Program-made: the position numbers and the translations under genes
The notes under the pieces: generated by a model
Told to the model about the DNA's origin: nothing
The model's input: only the letters and a program-made list of their open reading frames with translations
The model's database searches: none
From: Halobacteriovoraceae bacterium
Lineage (GTDB): Bacteria; Bdellovibrionota; Bacteriovoracia; Bacteriovoracales; Bacteriovoracaceae
Reading direction: 5' to 3'
Length of the DNA stretch: 64,000 nucleotides
Assembly: GCA_002711995.1 (NCBI GenBank)
Contig: PASN01000016.1
Location: 1 to 64,000, forward strand
Shown here: piece by piece, positions 45,517 to 54,188 of the stretch
How the letters are laid out: each line of letters starts with the position of its first letter
Numbering within the stretch: position 1 is the first letter of the stretch

Positions 45517-46254
45517 GTGAATATTAAGACTTTTTCGGCAGAATCAAACCCAGGTCCCTTTCTTCAAGTAAATGAGGATGGCTATGACTTTGACTTAATT
45601 AATGAAGTGTTTATTTTGCTCGACGGTTTTGGTGGTTCTGGAATTGGTGATGTTTGTGTTTCAAATCTTAAGCAGAACATTAAAAGCTTTTACACCAAAT
45701 TTTGCTCTGATCCAGATGCGACTATGCCTTTCTATTTTAGCCCTAGATACCTTTTGGAAGGCAATGCTTTAATAAACTCTCTGCTTCACGCACATGGCAA
45801 ATTGTATAAAGAGAACTTGGAAAAAGAGTTTTCCGCAAGAGCTGGCTCTTCTGGAATCTTTATGGCAAAGGCCGAGAGTGTTCTAACGATCGTATCTGTT
45901 GGAAACTGTGCCTGTTATTTGTATCGCAAAGGTGAACTGTCCAAAATATTTATTGAAGACAGCTTTCAATTTCTTACCAATAGCAGCTATCAAAACCACT
46001 TAAAAACTACGCCCATTAGCGGCATAGGCCTATTTCCTGAGCTTGACTATCAAGTAAAGGAGTTAAGGCTTTTTCCTGGCGACAAAGTGATTGCACTCTC
46101 TGATGGAGCATATGCTCGGCTTTCAGAAGGGGAATTGCGAGACATTGTGAACAACCCTGAAATAGAAGGCAAAGAAAAGATAGCTAAACTCTTCAGCATG
46201 TCCAATCAGAAGGGGAATCTGGACAACCAGTCCTGCATGATTTTGGAATTTTAA
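45517..46254 (+). CDS. PP2C-family protein phosphatase
   Basis: This 245-residue protein has the PP2C motifs: FILLDGFGGSGIGD (metal-binding Asp-Gly-x-Gly-Gly), GSSGIFMAKAESVLTIVSVG with the conserved Gly-Asn (VGNCACYLYRKGEL), DKVIALSDGAYARLSEGEL and DNQSCMILEF. Such Stp1-like enzymes remove phosphate from Ser/Thr. It follows the FHA genes directly (GTG start 45517, 2 nt after the previous TAG), so it is the likely eraser of the marks these FHA domains read. No matching kinase is in the window. Confidence 0.82.
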   Translation: MNIKTFSAESNPGPFLQVNEDGYDFDLINEVFILLDGFGGSGIGDVCVSNLKQNIKSFYTKFCSDPDATMPFYFSPRYLLEGNALINSLLHAHGKLYKENLEKEFSARAGSSGIFMAKAESVLTIVSVGNCACYLYRKGELSKIFIEDSFQFLTNSSYQNHLKTTPISGIGLFPELDYQVKELRLFPGDKVIALSDGAYARLSEGELRDIVNNPEIEGKEKIAKLFSMSNQKGNLDNQSCMILEF

Positions 46255-46336
46255 CCTAAGTATCTAAAAATAGACATTGCGACTATTGATGCGTACCATA
46301 TTGTAAAACACTCTATTTCAATTGAGGGATTAATTG

Positions 46337-47602
46337 ATGGAACAAAAGATACTTATCGCAGATGATAGTTTGACCATACAGAAAGTGATCAAAATCACTT
46401 TGGCAAACGAACCTTTTGAGCTTCACGACTGCTCACAAGCAAGCATATTAAAAGATACAGTTGAGAGCCTTCGTCCTGCGATGGTTTTGTTGGATTTTAA
46501 CTTGTCTGAAAATAAGACCGGCTATGACCTTTGTAGAGAAATAAAGGCCGTTGACTCTAAAATCCAAGTTCTTATGCTTTTTGGAACCTTCGACACCATA
46601 GATGAGGGACTTCTTGCTGACTGCGGATGTAACTATCATATCGTTAAACCATTTGATGGAACCAAATTTATAAACCTTTGTCGCTCTATGGCCTCTGACT
46701 ATGAAAGTGGAGACACGGGCAGTGAAGCAACAAGTGCGGTGGAAGAATCTAGTGATTTCCCAGAGCCAATATCTACTTCTGAGGAAGATGAGTGGGTGGT
46801 GAATCAACCTTCTTACGAGGAGCCTGTCGAGGAAAAACTGGAATCTTCTGAACCGAACCCTCTTGAAAATGAAATTGAAAGCTGGGGGATGGAAGTTCCA
46901 TCCATAATAGGAGCTGAGGAAGAAACACAAGATTATGAGATTCCTTCAGTCATTGCTTCATCTGAGTCCGCTGAAAAAGAAGAAGTATCTTCAGATCTAG
47001 CTCCGTCAGATGAGGCCCAAAGTTTGGATTCGGAAGAAGCCGCCTCCAGTGAAGAGCCTAATCTACCAAGCTCCAGTGATCTTGAATATCCAAGTGAAAT
47101 CACCACTCAGGAGCCTGAAACAAGTTCAAAGCTTATCTCTTTGGATGAGTTGAGTCCCGACGAGGATATGGATGTTTTTGAAGGTGGAACTGAGACTGAA
47201 GAGGATGTTAAAAACCTAGAAAGTCTAATAGAGGATGAAGTTGGTGAAGAGGGAGACCTGTGGGCCGCGGATGTTATAGAGTCTTCTGATGAGGAGGATG
47301 AAGACCTCCCTATGGTGGAGCCTCATGGCCTTGAGGAAGTGAGCTCAACTCCTTCCGATTTTCCTGCCGATGTGATGGAGCAGCAGATTGAACCAATCGA
47401 TGTTGAAAAAATGTCAAAAGACATTAAGTCCGAACTGGAGAAGGAGCTCTCTGATAAGCTATCTCCGCTTGTTGAAAAATATATTCAAGAGTACTGTGAG
47501 CAACAAGTCGAAAAAATTGCTTGGGAGGTCATTCCTGACCTAGCAGAAAATCTTATTAAAAAAGAAATCCAAAAGATTTCAGATTCTATCTTGGATCAAT
47601 AA
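46337..47602 (+). CDS. Receiver-domain protein with long acidic linker and conserved tail
   Basis: This 421-residue protein has an N-terminal receiver domain (about 1-120; phosphoacceptor D53 in LLDFNLSENKTGYDL, IADD and VKPFD motifs), an acidic Ser/Glu-rich linker (about 130-345) and a helical C-terminus ending with VEKIAWEVIPDLAENLIKKE. The layout recalls RomR of Myxococcus and Bdellovibrio and the PopZ-type tail of polar hub proteins; this is a resemblance, not a firm assignment. ATG 46337 is preferred over TTG 46334. The end overlaps convergent birA by 17 nt. Confidence 0.8.
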   Translation: MEQKILIADDSLTIQKVIKITLANEPFELHDCSQASILKDTVESLRPAMVLLDFNLSENKTGYDLCREIKAVDSKIQVLMLFGTFDTIDEGLLADCGCNYHIVKPFDGTKFINLCRSMASDYESGDTGSEATSAVEESSDFPEPISTSEEDEWVVNQPSYEEPVEEKLESSEPNPLENEIESWGMEVPSIIGAEEETQDYEIPSVIASSESAEKEEVSSDLAPSDEAQSLDSEEAASSEEPNLPSSSDLEYPSEITTQEPETSSKLISLDELSPDEDMDVFEGGTETEEDVKNLESLIEDEVGEEGDLWAADVIESSDEEDEDLPMVEPHGLEEVSSTPSDFPADVMEQQIEPIDVEKMSKDIKSELEKELSDKLSPLVEKYIQEYCEQQVEKIAWEVIPDLAENLIKKEIQKISDSILDQ

Positions 47603-48266
47603 CCAAACTTGCACTAAAGAGCTCGGTGTTTTTGCCATCGAGCTCTACTATTGCTTGGCCGTATTCTCCCACACCTTTAAATTTTGCCCTATATTTACCA
47701 TTGCTTTCAATTACTTCAATCTCTTCCTTTAGGTGAAGACAGTGCTTCTCCCATTGGCTTAGAATCGTATTAGAGGGCATTCTATTGTCCATAATATAGT
47801 ATCGAAGTTCTTTGGAAACTGTTTCTATATCCACTCTCTGTGGAGAGTTGAATAGTGAGCCCATTTGTGTAAGTTCGCTTGGAATATCACCTTGATAGAT
47901 ATTGATACCAATCCCTACTACCAGTCTATCTCCTGAATTTTGAATCAGGATTCCTCCACATTTTTTTCTGTCCATATTAAACAAGTCGTTTGGCCATTTA
48001 AACTGCGTTGAAACGTTGAATTTTTTTAATAAAAACTGTCTTGTGAGCACCGCCATTTCCAGAGAGCTCAAAGAGTAGATGTCTGACGGCCAGGTGGTGA
48101 ATGAAATTGCGATTGCTTGATCTGCAGAGTGCCATTCTTTACCTCTTTGGCCTTCACCTGAAATTTGTTCTTCACAAGAAACCAAAACTTCTTCGGAATG
48201 CTGCTTGGAAAGCTCTATTGCTAATTTCTGAGTGGACTCACACTGAGATCTGTGAACATGTATCAT
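47586..48266 (-). CDS. birA: Biotin protein ligase
   Basis: This 226-residue enzyme activates biotin with ATP and attaches it to carrier lysines. It has an N-terminal STQ-type motif, the Gly-rich biotinyl-AMP loop GEGQRGKEWHSADQAIAISF, KWPNDLFNMDRKKCGGILIQ and GIGINIYQGD. It lacks the DNA-binding domain of E. coli BirA. Its main target in this window is the carrier protein at 19538-20035. It is divergent from rph. Confidence 0.92.
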   Translation of the reverse strand: MIHVHRSQCESTQKLAIELSKQHSEEVLVSCEEQISGEGQRGKEWHSADQAIAISFTTWPSDIYSLSSLEMAVLTRQFLLKKFNVSTQFKWPNDLFNMDRKKCGGILIQNSGDRLVVGIGINIYQGDIPSELTQMGSLFNSPQRVDIETVSKELRYYIMDNRMPSNTILSQWEKHCLHLKEEIEVIESNGKYRAKFKGVGEYGQAIVELDGKNTELFSASLVIDPR

Positions 48267-48268
48267 TG

Positions 48269-48297
48269 TTGAAGACTACTAAAAAAAACGTTATAAA
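48269..48297 (+). promoter_or_regulatory. Promoter of rph
   Basis: TTGAAG (48269-48274) and TATAAA (48292-48297) are 17 bp apart, between divergent birA and rph. The spacer contains eight consecutive As. AAGGAG follows near 48309-48314. Confidence 0.6.
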
Positions 48298-48321
48298 TGA
48301 ACCTTCATAAAGGAGCCATTA

Positions 48322-49032
48322 ATGTCTTTAATCAAAAGAAGCGAGCCACGAGAGATCAAATTTACAAAGAATATAAACCCTTATGCCCAGGGAAGTGTCA
48401 TGGCGGAGTTTGGAAATACAAAAGTCCATATTACCGCCACTGTGGAGGAAAATGTTCCACCGTGGATGAGAGGGACAGGTACTGGTTGGGTCACAGGCGA
48501 ATATAACATGCTTCCAGGATCAACCCATGACAGGATAAGAAGGGAGAGAAAAGGTCCATCTGGAAGAACTCAAGAAATTCAGAGACTTATAGGTCGAGCG
48601 CTTAGGGCCGTTGTTGATTTCAAAAAGCTTGGTGAGAGACAAATCATTATAGATTGCGACGTTTTGGTTGCCGATGGTGGGACGAGAACCACCTCTATCT
48701 CTGGTGCGTACGTTGCACTTGCAATGGCCGTGGAAAAATTGTTGAAAGCTGGCCTAATTACAGAGTCTCCAATTAAGGAGCAGCTGGCGGCATTAAGTGT
48801 TGGAATAGACAAAGAGGGAAAGATCATTGCAGATCTTAACTATGAAGAAGACAGCACTTGCGAGGCTGATGTGAACATCGTCATGACTGAGTCTGACAAG
48901 TTCGTAGAGGTTCAGGGAACGGCCGAGGGGGAACCATTCTCTAGAGAGCAATTGGATGCAATCTTGGAATGTGCAAAAGATGCAATGAAAACAATATTCA
49001 AGGCGCAAAAAGAGGTTCTAGAAAATGCATGA
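48322..49032 (+). CDS. rph: Ribonuclease PH
   Basis: This 236-residue phosphorolytic exoribonuclease trims tRNA 3' ends. It has RGTGTGWVTGEYNMLPGSTH, RRERKGPSGRTQEIQRLIGR and DCDVLVADGGTRTTSISGAY, the RNase PH signatures including the phosphate-binding Arg residues. AAGGAG lies before the ATG. It overlaps the next gene by 8 nt, the common rph-rdgB pairing. Confidence 0.96.
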   Translation: MSLIKRSEPREIKFTKNINPYAQGSVMAEFGNTKVHITATVEENVPPWMRGTGTGWVTGEYNMLPGSTHDRIRRERKGPSGRTQEIQRLIGRALRAVVDFKKLGERQIIIDCDVLVADGGTRTTSISGAYVALAMAVEKLLKAGLITESPIKEQLAALSVGIDKEGKIIADLNYEEDSTCEADVNIVMTESDKFVEVQGTAEGEPFSREQLDAILECAKDAMKTIFKAQKEVLENA

Positions 49033-49600
49033 GTTTATCCTAGGTTCAAGCAACCCACATAAAGCTGATGAGCTAAATGAGCTTTTGGGTGGGGCGGCTA
49101 AAATAAAACCTGCTTCAGAGAAGCTTAAAGTCGTGGAAGATGCTGACACTTTTGAGGGAAACGCCTTCAAAAAGGCCAAGGCCTATCATGACTTTTTTAA
49201 GTCTCCAGCGTTGGCAGATGACTCTGGCCTTGTTGTAAAAGCTCTGCCAAATCTACTGGGTGTAAAATCTGCTAGATTTGCTCCCGAGCTTCCTGATTAC
49301 AGAGACAAAAATCTAAAGCTAATTGAGCTTATGAAAGATTTTAAGGGAGAGGACAGGTCTGCATACTTTATATGCAATCTTTGTTTTTATCTCTCTGAGT
49401 CAGAGGTTTATTTCTTCGAGGGCAGAGTAAATGGCACAATTGGGCATGAGCTTAAGGGTGACAAAGGCTTTGGATATGATCCTATATTTGTGCAAGATGG
49501 GCTTGAGGGCAAACATCTGGCCGAGGTCTCAGAGTGGAAGATGAAGAATAGCCATAGAGCAAGAGCTTGTCGCGAGGCAGTAAAATTCTTTCAAAACTAA
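49025..49600 (+). CDS. rdgB: dITP/XTP pyrophosphatase (RdgB/HAM1)
   Basis: This 191-residue house-cleaning enzyme hydrolyses dITP, ITP and XTP to monophosphates. Motifs: ILGSSNPHKADELNELLG near the N-terminus, ALADDSGLVVKAL with the catalytic Asp, and KGFGYDPIFVQDG followed by AEVSEWKMKNSHRARA at the C-terminus, as in RdgB. It is translated together with rph. Confidence 0.94.
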   Translation: MHEFILGSSNPHKADELNELLGGAAKIKPASEKLKVVEDADTFEGNAFKKAKAYHDFFKSPALADDSGLVVKALPNLLGVKSARFAPELPDYRDKNLKLIELMKDFKGEDRSAYFICNLCFYLSESEVYFFEGRVNGTIGHELKGDKGFGYDPIFVQDGLEGKHLAEVSEWKMKNSHRARACREAVKFFQN

Positions 49601-49610
49601 AAAAACTTCA

Positions 49611-49643
49611 TTGCCAAAATAGTTTTAATACATTAAAACTATT
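49611..49643 (+). promoter_or_regulatory. tRNA-Pro promoter overlapped by a perfect inverted repeat
   Basis: TTGCCA (49611-49616) and TAAAAC (49634-49639) are 17 bp apart, with a start near 49646 and the tRNA at 49661. The spacer and -10 lie inside a perfect 12-bp inverted repeat AATAGTTTTAAT-AC-ATTAAAACTATT (49618-49643). It could be an operator, or a weak AT-rich terminator for rdgB. Confidence 0.4.
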
Positions 49644-49660
49644 GTCCATATCTGATTTGT

Positions 49661-49737
<77 letters not shown>

Positions 49738-49752
49738 TTCATTAAAGATATT

Positions 49753-49777
49753 TGCTGAAAGTCCCAAAATTTCAGCA
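49753..49777 (+). other. Hairpin between tRNA-Pro and its terminator
   Basis: TGCTGAAA (49753-49760) and TTTCAGCA (49770-49777) form an 8-bp stem with a 9-nt loop. It follows the CCA end and may be part of the 3' trailer removed during tRNA maturation. Confidence 0.45.
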
Positions 49778-49781
49778 CCTT

Positions 49782-49812
49782 AAAAAGCCCTCTCCAAGAG
49801 GGCTTTTTTTTT
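49782..49812 (+). terminator. Intrinsic terminator after tRNA-Pro
   Basis: GCCCTCT-CCA-AGAGGGC (49787-49803) is a 7-bp GC-rich stem flanked by five As and nine Ts. The A-tract on the other side makes it usable in both directions, and the convergent MCP gene ends at 49817. Confidence 0.9.
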
Positions 49813-49816
49813 GAGA

Positions 49817-51256
49817 TTAGGCTGCTTTCACACCATTCTCTTGCGATTTCTGTTCAGAGTTAAAGATAAGCTTTAGATTTCCGGCCCTTTCATTGAGGAC
49901 ACTCGCAGTGGTATTTACCTTATCGGTGGAAGACTTTATTTCGCTGCCACGCTGGAATATGTTCTGAATTTCTTGGTTCATTTCATTTATTCTCACTTCT
50001 TGCTGAGAGGCGGCCTCTTGGATTTCTTTTATGCAGGAGTTTAATGAATTCATTTGTTCGGTAATTGATGCAAAGTTCTCACCTAGGTGTGACTCGCTTT
50101 CACCTAGTGAAGATGAGACTTCTTCGCAGTTTCTTTGTGTTTTGTTAAAATCTGCCTTAATTTTCTCAACTGATTGACTTAGAATTTCGTTGCTTTCGCT
50201 GGCCAGGTCCGAAATCTCCTTGGCGGCATCTCCTGAGTTTTGAGCTAGGGTCCCAACTTCTTCGGCCACAACAGCAAAGCCCTTTCCATGTTCGCAGGCC
50301 CTTGCAGCTTCAACGGATGCATTAAAGCTTAAAAGTTTTGTTTGAAAAACGATATCGTTGATAATGTTTGTTTTATCTAAGACCTCTTTTACAGCAACTA
50401 CAACTTTCTTTAGTTCATTTTCTGTGTGTGTTTTTAGTTGTGAGATGTCTCTTTCAAGTTGGGACAAGTTTCTACTTGAATGACTTATATCTTCCACTAT
50501 TTTGGAGCCTTCCCTCACCGAATCCGCGGCTTTTTGAGAAAGTTGATTGGTTTGAACGCAAAACTCGGAAGTCCTTCTGATCATTTCTGTAATTTCTGTC
50601 GAGGCCTCAGAAAGAGCTGTGACTGATTTTGAGTTTTCAAGTCCGAGCTGCCCAAGCAGAGCTGCTACCGAAATGTTTTCTTGTGAGTTCTCTTCCAAAA
50701 AATTGGCCAGGGGAATGACCTCGTCGCTCAATTTATATTGAAGCTGCAGAGAATCTTTAAACTTTTTTGAGACGAAAATGCACGCGCTTGCCTCAATCAC
50801 AACAAATCCTGCGTGAATGGCCACAATCCCCAGAGACGCTTCATAGTTAAAAACACTCTCAGGCAGGAAGAAGTAAAATAATGTATGGTGAACGGCCGCT
50901 GTTAGTGCTGCAGACAGAATAGACAAGGGAGAGGCCAAAAGGACTAGGACCCCAATGGCTACAAAAATGTGAAAGTGCCACTCAATCATGCCTTTACCTA
51001 AATGAATCATAAGGCCAGAAAAAGCAATTGTGGTAAAGCCCAACATTAAATTAGGTAAGGCCCTCGTTTCGCTTATTTTGCTAATAAAATATTGAGCGCC
51101 AATCAAAAGGATGGGAAGTACCACGGCCAACCATGCTTGAGTTTCAAAATATGCTGCCATTGCGTAAAATACGGGAATATGGCCTAAAAATACAAATAGC
51201 CCCACCTTTTCAATTCTGCCTTGATAACTATCAATAGTCTTAGTTTGCTTTGGCAT
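49817..51256 (-). CDS. Methyl-accepting chemotaxis protein with multi-helix membrane domain
   Basis: This 479-residue MCP starts with five to six membrane helices (about 15-180), with a [15 protein letters not shown] and [17 protein letters not shown] region of conserved His, seen in membrane sensor domains of other signalling proteins. There is no large periplasmic domain. The cytosolic part has the MCP tip region [20 protein letters not shown] and long coiled coils. It may sense membrane or redox state. It overlaps the thioredoxin-like gene by 17 nt, with GGGAG as ribosome binding site. Confidence 0.88.
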   Translation of the reverse strand: MPKQTKTIDSYQGRIEKVGLFVFLGHIPVFYAMAAYFETQAWLAVVLPILLIGAQYFISKISETRALPNLMLGFTTIAFSGLMIHLGKGMIEWHFHIFVAIGVLVLLASPLSILSAALTAAVHHTLFYFFLPESVFNYEASLGIVAIHAGFVVIEASACIFVSKKFKDSLQLQYKLSDEVIPLANFLEENSQENISVAALLGQLGLENSKSVTALSEASTEITEMIRRTSEFCVQTNQLSQKAADSVREGSKIVEDISHSSRNLSQLERDISQLKTHTENELKKVVVAVKEVLDKTNIINDIVFQTKLLSFNASVEAARACEHGKGFAVVAEEVGTLAQNSGDAAKEISDLASESNEILSQSVEKIKADFNKTQRNCEEVSSSLGESESHLGENFASITEQMNSLNSCIKEIQEAASQQEVRINEMNQEIQNIFQRGSEIKSSTDKVNTTASVLNERAGNLKLIFNSEQKSQENGVKAA

Positions 51257-51845
51257 ATTTAACTCCCATTGGATCGAGGAGTGCTTGGTATTTCTTGCTT
51301 ACAGCACACCCTCTCACCGGATATTCCTTATGATCTATGCTTTTTGATTTTTTAATAAGAGATTTAATATCTATTTTTGTTAATGGTGTTATTGTGTTTT
51401 TGGAGTACCCTCCAGCGTATTGGAGGTGATTTTTTTTGTCATGGATCACTAGCATCGGCACAGCGTTTACTGCCTCAGGTATTTCAGTTGAGAGTGACTC
51501 GTAAGAAATATTCAATACGTTGTAGCCTTTGGCCAAGAGGGCCTTGGTGAAATGTCTGTCGAAGTCATCTATTAGAACCACCTTTTCTTGAATGATTTCA
51601 GAGCTTAAAGGCGTCCTTTTTAAAAGATCTTCTTTGATGACTTTCGAACAGGAACAAGAGGGCGTCAGAAAATGAACGACGTTGGTGTCTTTAGCGCTCT
51701 TTTTTGAAAAATAGGCTAAAGACTTTGCCACTGATTTTTCATTAAGCTTGAAGCTAACATTGTGAACTCCGTGGAGATTTGAGATAAACCCTGTAACTCC
51801 CAAAATCCAAAAAATCGCAAAAGCGTAGGTTGTAGTTCTTTTCAT
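51240..51845 (-). CDS. Membrane-anchored thioredoxin-fold-like protein with CxC motif
   Basis: This 201-residue protein has an N-terminal signal anchor ([20 protein letters not shown]) and a thioredoxin-like layout: [20 protein letters not shown] with a CxC motif in place of CxxC, a [11 protein letters not shown] cis-proline-like segment and a third Cys in [10 protein letters not shown] near the end. It may be a periplasmic redox protein. The overlap with the MCP gene suggests a shared function. ATG 51845 is used; TTG 51851 is also in frame. No Shine-Dalgarno sequence is visible. Confidence 0.65.
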   Translation of the reverse strand: MKRTTTYAFAIFWILGVTGFISNLHGVHNVSFKLNEKSVAKSLAYFSKKSAKDTNVVHFLTPSCSCSKVIKEDLLKRTPLSSEIIQEKVVLIDDFDRHFTKALLAKGYNVLNISYESLSTEIPEAVNAVPMLVIHDKKNHLQYAGGYSKNTITPLTKIDIKSLIKKSKSIDHKEYPVRGCAVSKKYQALLDPMGVKYAKAN

Positions 51846-51852
51846 ATTCAAA

Positions 51853-51880
51853 TTTTCGGAAATGATTAAGAAAAACTTAA
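51853..51880 (-). promoter_or_regulatory. Candidate sigma-28 (FliA) promoter of the thioredoxin-MCP pair
   Basis: On the minus strand TTAAGTTT (51880-51873, seven of eight) and TCCGAAAA (51860-51853, six of eight) are 12 nt apart, the same spacing as the candidate at 14764. The start would be near 51846, at the ATG itself. FliA control of an MCP gene would make biological sense. Motif inference only. Confidence 0.35.
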
Positions 51881-51920
51881 CTATCTTGGAGGGGGAAAAT
51901 ATCTTTTTTAAGGAATTTCT

Positions 51921-53189
51921 TTAAGTTGCCTTACTAAGCCTTATTGAGAATCTCGTTCCTTTATTGTCTCCTTCTGTTGCGGATTCAACCTCTAGGGAAC
52001 CGTCCATTTTTTCAAGCATCGACTTAGCTATAATCATACCTAGTCCTGATCCTTTTTCATTTCTAAATCCCAGCCTAGTAGTGTCAAATCCGCTATTGAA
52101 TAGATTAGAAAGAATCTCCTCTGGCATCCCAACGCCATTGTCTTTAACCGTTAAAACCACTTCGTTTTCATTAACAATCTCATTGATGTGGATTTGTGAG
52201 TTTGTGGGTGAAAACTTGATCGCGTTGGATAGGATATTCGCTAAAACCTGGTTTTGAAGAAGACTTGGGTCGCACAACACATGGCTTTTAATATCAGCGA
52301 CAACTATCTCTTGTTTATTCTTATCCAGAATGTGAGAGAAATCTTTTATGCTACCCTCAATAATATCTCTTAAGAGGTGTCTGCCTAAGCGTAAGGATTT
52401 CTTCTGGATATCGAAAAGGTGCATAGCCCTCACAGAGCCAATAATGTTGCCTAGTCCATCAACTGCGTTGCTAATGTCTAAGATATTCTTTCCACTGGAG
52501 TTGCAGGTGTTCTTTCTACTTAATGCCGAATTGTTTAATGAGATTTTTTGAATATTGTTGCTCATATCATGTAAAAGAATTTGAAGAAGCTTATAGTTCT
52601 TGTCCTTTTGCTCTTCAAGACTAAGTGAGTGCCTCTCGGTAACTCCCACATAGTGAAAAACTACTATAGACGCAATGCCAATGTATCCAAATACAAGAAG
52701 AGACTGGGCAAACATTCTTCCATTTTGAGAGATTTCGTTGGGAAAGTTGAATCCTAATAGCTCTAAACCCAGATAGGTTGTGGCAATAAAAAACACGATG
52801 CAGGTTGTGGCAATTGTGCTTTTTTTACCCTCAATAACACCTGCAAGAAGAGGAATAATACCAAACCATATAAGAATATGACTGTTGAAGCCTCCGGTAA
52901 AGTAAGCAAAGGTCGATTGGTGAATAACTCCTGGCAAAAGCATACCAAGGGTAACAAGAAGAAGATTGTTGGTTTTTAAAAAAAGCAGCGGGCTTAAAAG
53001 GTGAATCACTGAACATGTTATTCCCACCACTGCCGGAATTGGTGAAGAGATTGTGATGGCCGCGCAAAAGGCATACGCCCACATTAAGATGCTCGTTGAT
53101 GCCGTGGCCAACAAGTGAATGTAAACCTTTCTGGATATAGACTTGTCATTTGAAAGACTCCAAGCAAGATCCATTATACTAATGTTCAT
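51921..53189 (-). CDS. Membrane-bound sensor histidine kinase
   Basis: This 422-residue protein has about six membrane helices (about 25-185) with no large outer domain, then a His box (LLQILLHDMSNNIQKISLNN) and an HATPase domain with NAIKFSP (N box), VKDNGVGMPEEILSNLFNSG (G1) and GSGLGMIIAKSMLEKMDG (G2). It has no receiver domain, and no response regulator gene is adjacent, so the partner is encoded elsewhere. The chemotaxis pair follows after a 70-nt gap. Confidence 0.9.
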   Translation of the reverse strand: MNISIMDLAWSLSNDKSISRKVYIHLLATASTSILMWAYAFCAAITISSPIPAVVGITCSVIHLLSPLLFLKTNNLLLVTLGMLLPGVIHQSTFAYFTGGFNSHILIWFGIIPLLAGVIEGKKSTIATTCIVFFIATTYLGLELLGFNFPNEISQNGRMFAQSLLVFGYIGIASIVVFHYVGVTERHSLSLEEQKDKNYKLLQILLHDMSNNIQKISLNNSALSRKNTCNSSGKNILDISNAVDGLGNIIGSVRAMHLFDIQKKSLRLGRHLLRDIIEGSIKDFSHILDKNKQEIVVADIKSHVLCDPSLLQNQVLANILSNAIKFSPTNSQIHINEIVNENEVVLTVKDNGVGMPEEILSNLFNSGFDTTRLGFRNEKGSGLGMIIAKSMLEKMDGSLEVESATEGDNKGTRFSIRLSKAT

Positions 53190-53249
53190 CCAAGTATTTT
53201 ACGCTCGAAGATCGTTGATAACCTTATTATTTTTGTTTAAGGGTAAAAT

Positions 53250-54188
53250 TTACTTGTTTGGACCTCTTCTCTGGATAATTTCCATCGCTATATAAGAGGG
53301 AATTGCGGCCATCAATGGAACAATGTAATAAACAGCTCTAAATGAAATAATAGCGGCCAACAAAGGCGCGCTGGGAAGGTTTTCATTTAGTTTTAAAAAA
53401 ATGGCCTCCAGCACACCCATTCCTGAAGGAATTCTGGCAACAACACCCCCAAGGCTTGCAGCTAGAAATGTAAAGAGTGCTTGCGGATAGCTTATATTTA
53501 GCTCCATCTCTCTCATAAATGTGAACGCTATAAATGAGGCCAGACTCCATTGAGATATGGCCAAGAAGCTTTGAATAAAAGCATAACTGAGGGGAGGAGC
53601 TGTGAGTGTGCGTCCTTTGAGTTTTAATACCTTCCTTTGTTTGCAAAAGATAAAATATACTCCAACAATCACAAGGGCCAGAATTGACAGCAGCTTTAAG
53701 GTTAAGGAGTGCTCAAAAAGTCTCTGTGGCAGCCATTCTGCCTTTGCTAAAATAAATATAGAGCTAAGAAGTGTAAATCCCAACCAGGTCGTTCCAACTG
53801 ATAGCAGAGCTATCATAGTTGTTGTTTTCTTTGGAATTCCCCATCCAGAATACATCCTTATCCTGAAACCCAACCCTCCAATTAAGGCGCCCAAATTAAA
53901 GTTGAAAGCATAGCTGATGAGTGCGGTTGCGGCAGTTTTTAGGTAACTTAATTTTTGTGTCCTGAGGTATCGAAAACCCATGTAGTCGTAAGTTGATAGA
54001 ATTAAATAATTTACAAAGACCATTGCCAGACATAAAGCGAGTGTCCCAGCTGACAACTCTTGTATTGCCAACACTACTTTCTCCCAATCTATCTTTGAAA
54101 AGACTTGGTATAGAAAATAAATAACTATGACCGTAAAAACCGCGGTTAACACTGGAAAAATTTTTTTTGCTAGTTTTTTACCTTTCAT
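53250..54188 (-). CDS. YbhN/UPF0104-family membrane protein
   Basis: This 312-residue protein has about eight membrane helices and the family signatures SYAFNFNLGALIGGLGFRIR and AASLGGVVARIPSGMGVLEA, as in the flippase-like domain of MprF/AglD and E. coli YbhN. The start ATG 54188 has AAAGG upstream; an in-frame TTG lies 18 nt before it. It overlaps the phospholipase D gene, the same pairing as clsB-ybhN of E. coli. Confidence 0.85.
   Translation of the reverse strand: MKGKKLAKKIFPVLTAVFTVIVIYFLYQVFSKIDWEKVVLAIQELSAGTLALCLAMVFVNYLILSTYDYMGFRYLRTQKLSYLKTAATALISYAFNFNLGALIGGLGFRIRMYSGWGIPKKTTTMIALLSVGTTWLGFTLLSSIFILAKAEWLPQRLFEHSLTLKLLSILALVIVGVYFIFCKQRKVLKLKGRTLTAPPLSYAFIQSFLAISQWSLASFIAFTFMREMELNISYPQALFTFLAASLGGVVARIPSGMGVLEAIFLKLNENLPSAPLLAAIISFRAVYYIVPLMAAIPSYIAMEIIQRRGPNK

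Noticed and set aside
46448-46930. 160-codon frame antisense to the receiver protein
   Set aside because: No start signal and no motif; the sense gene has clear domains.
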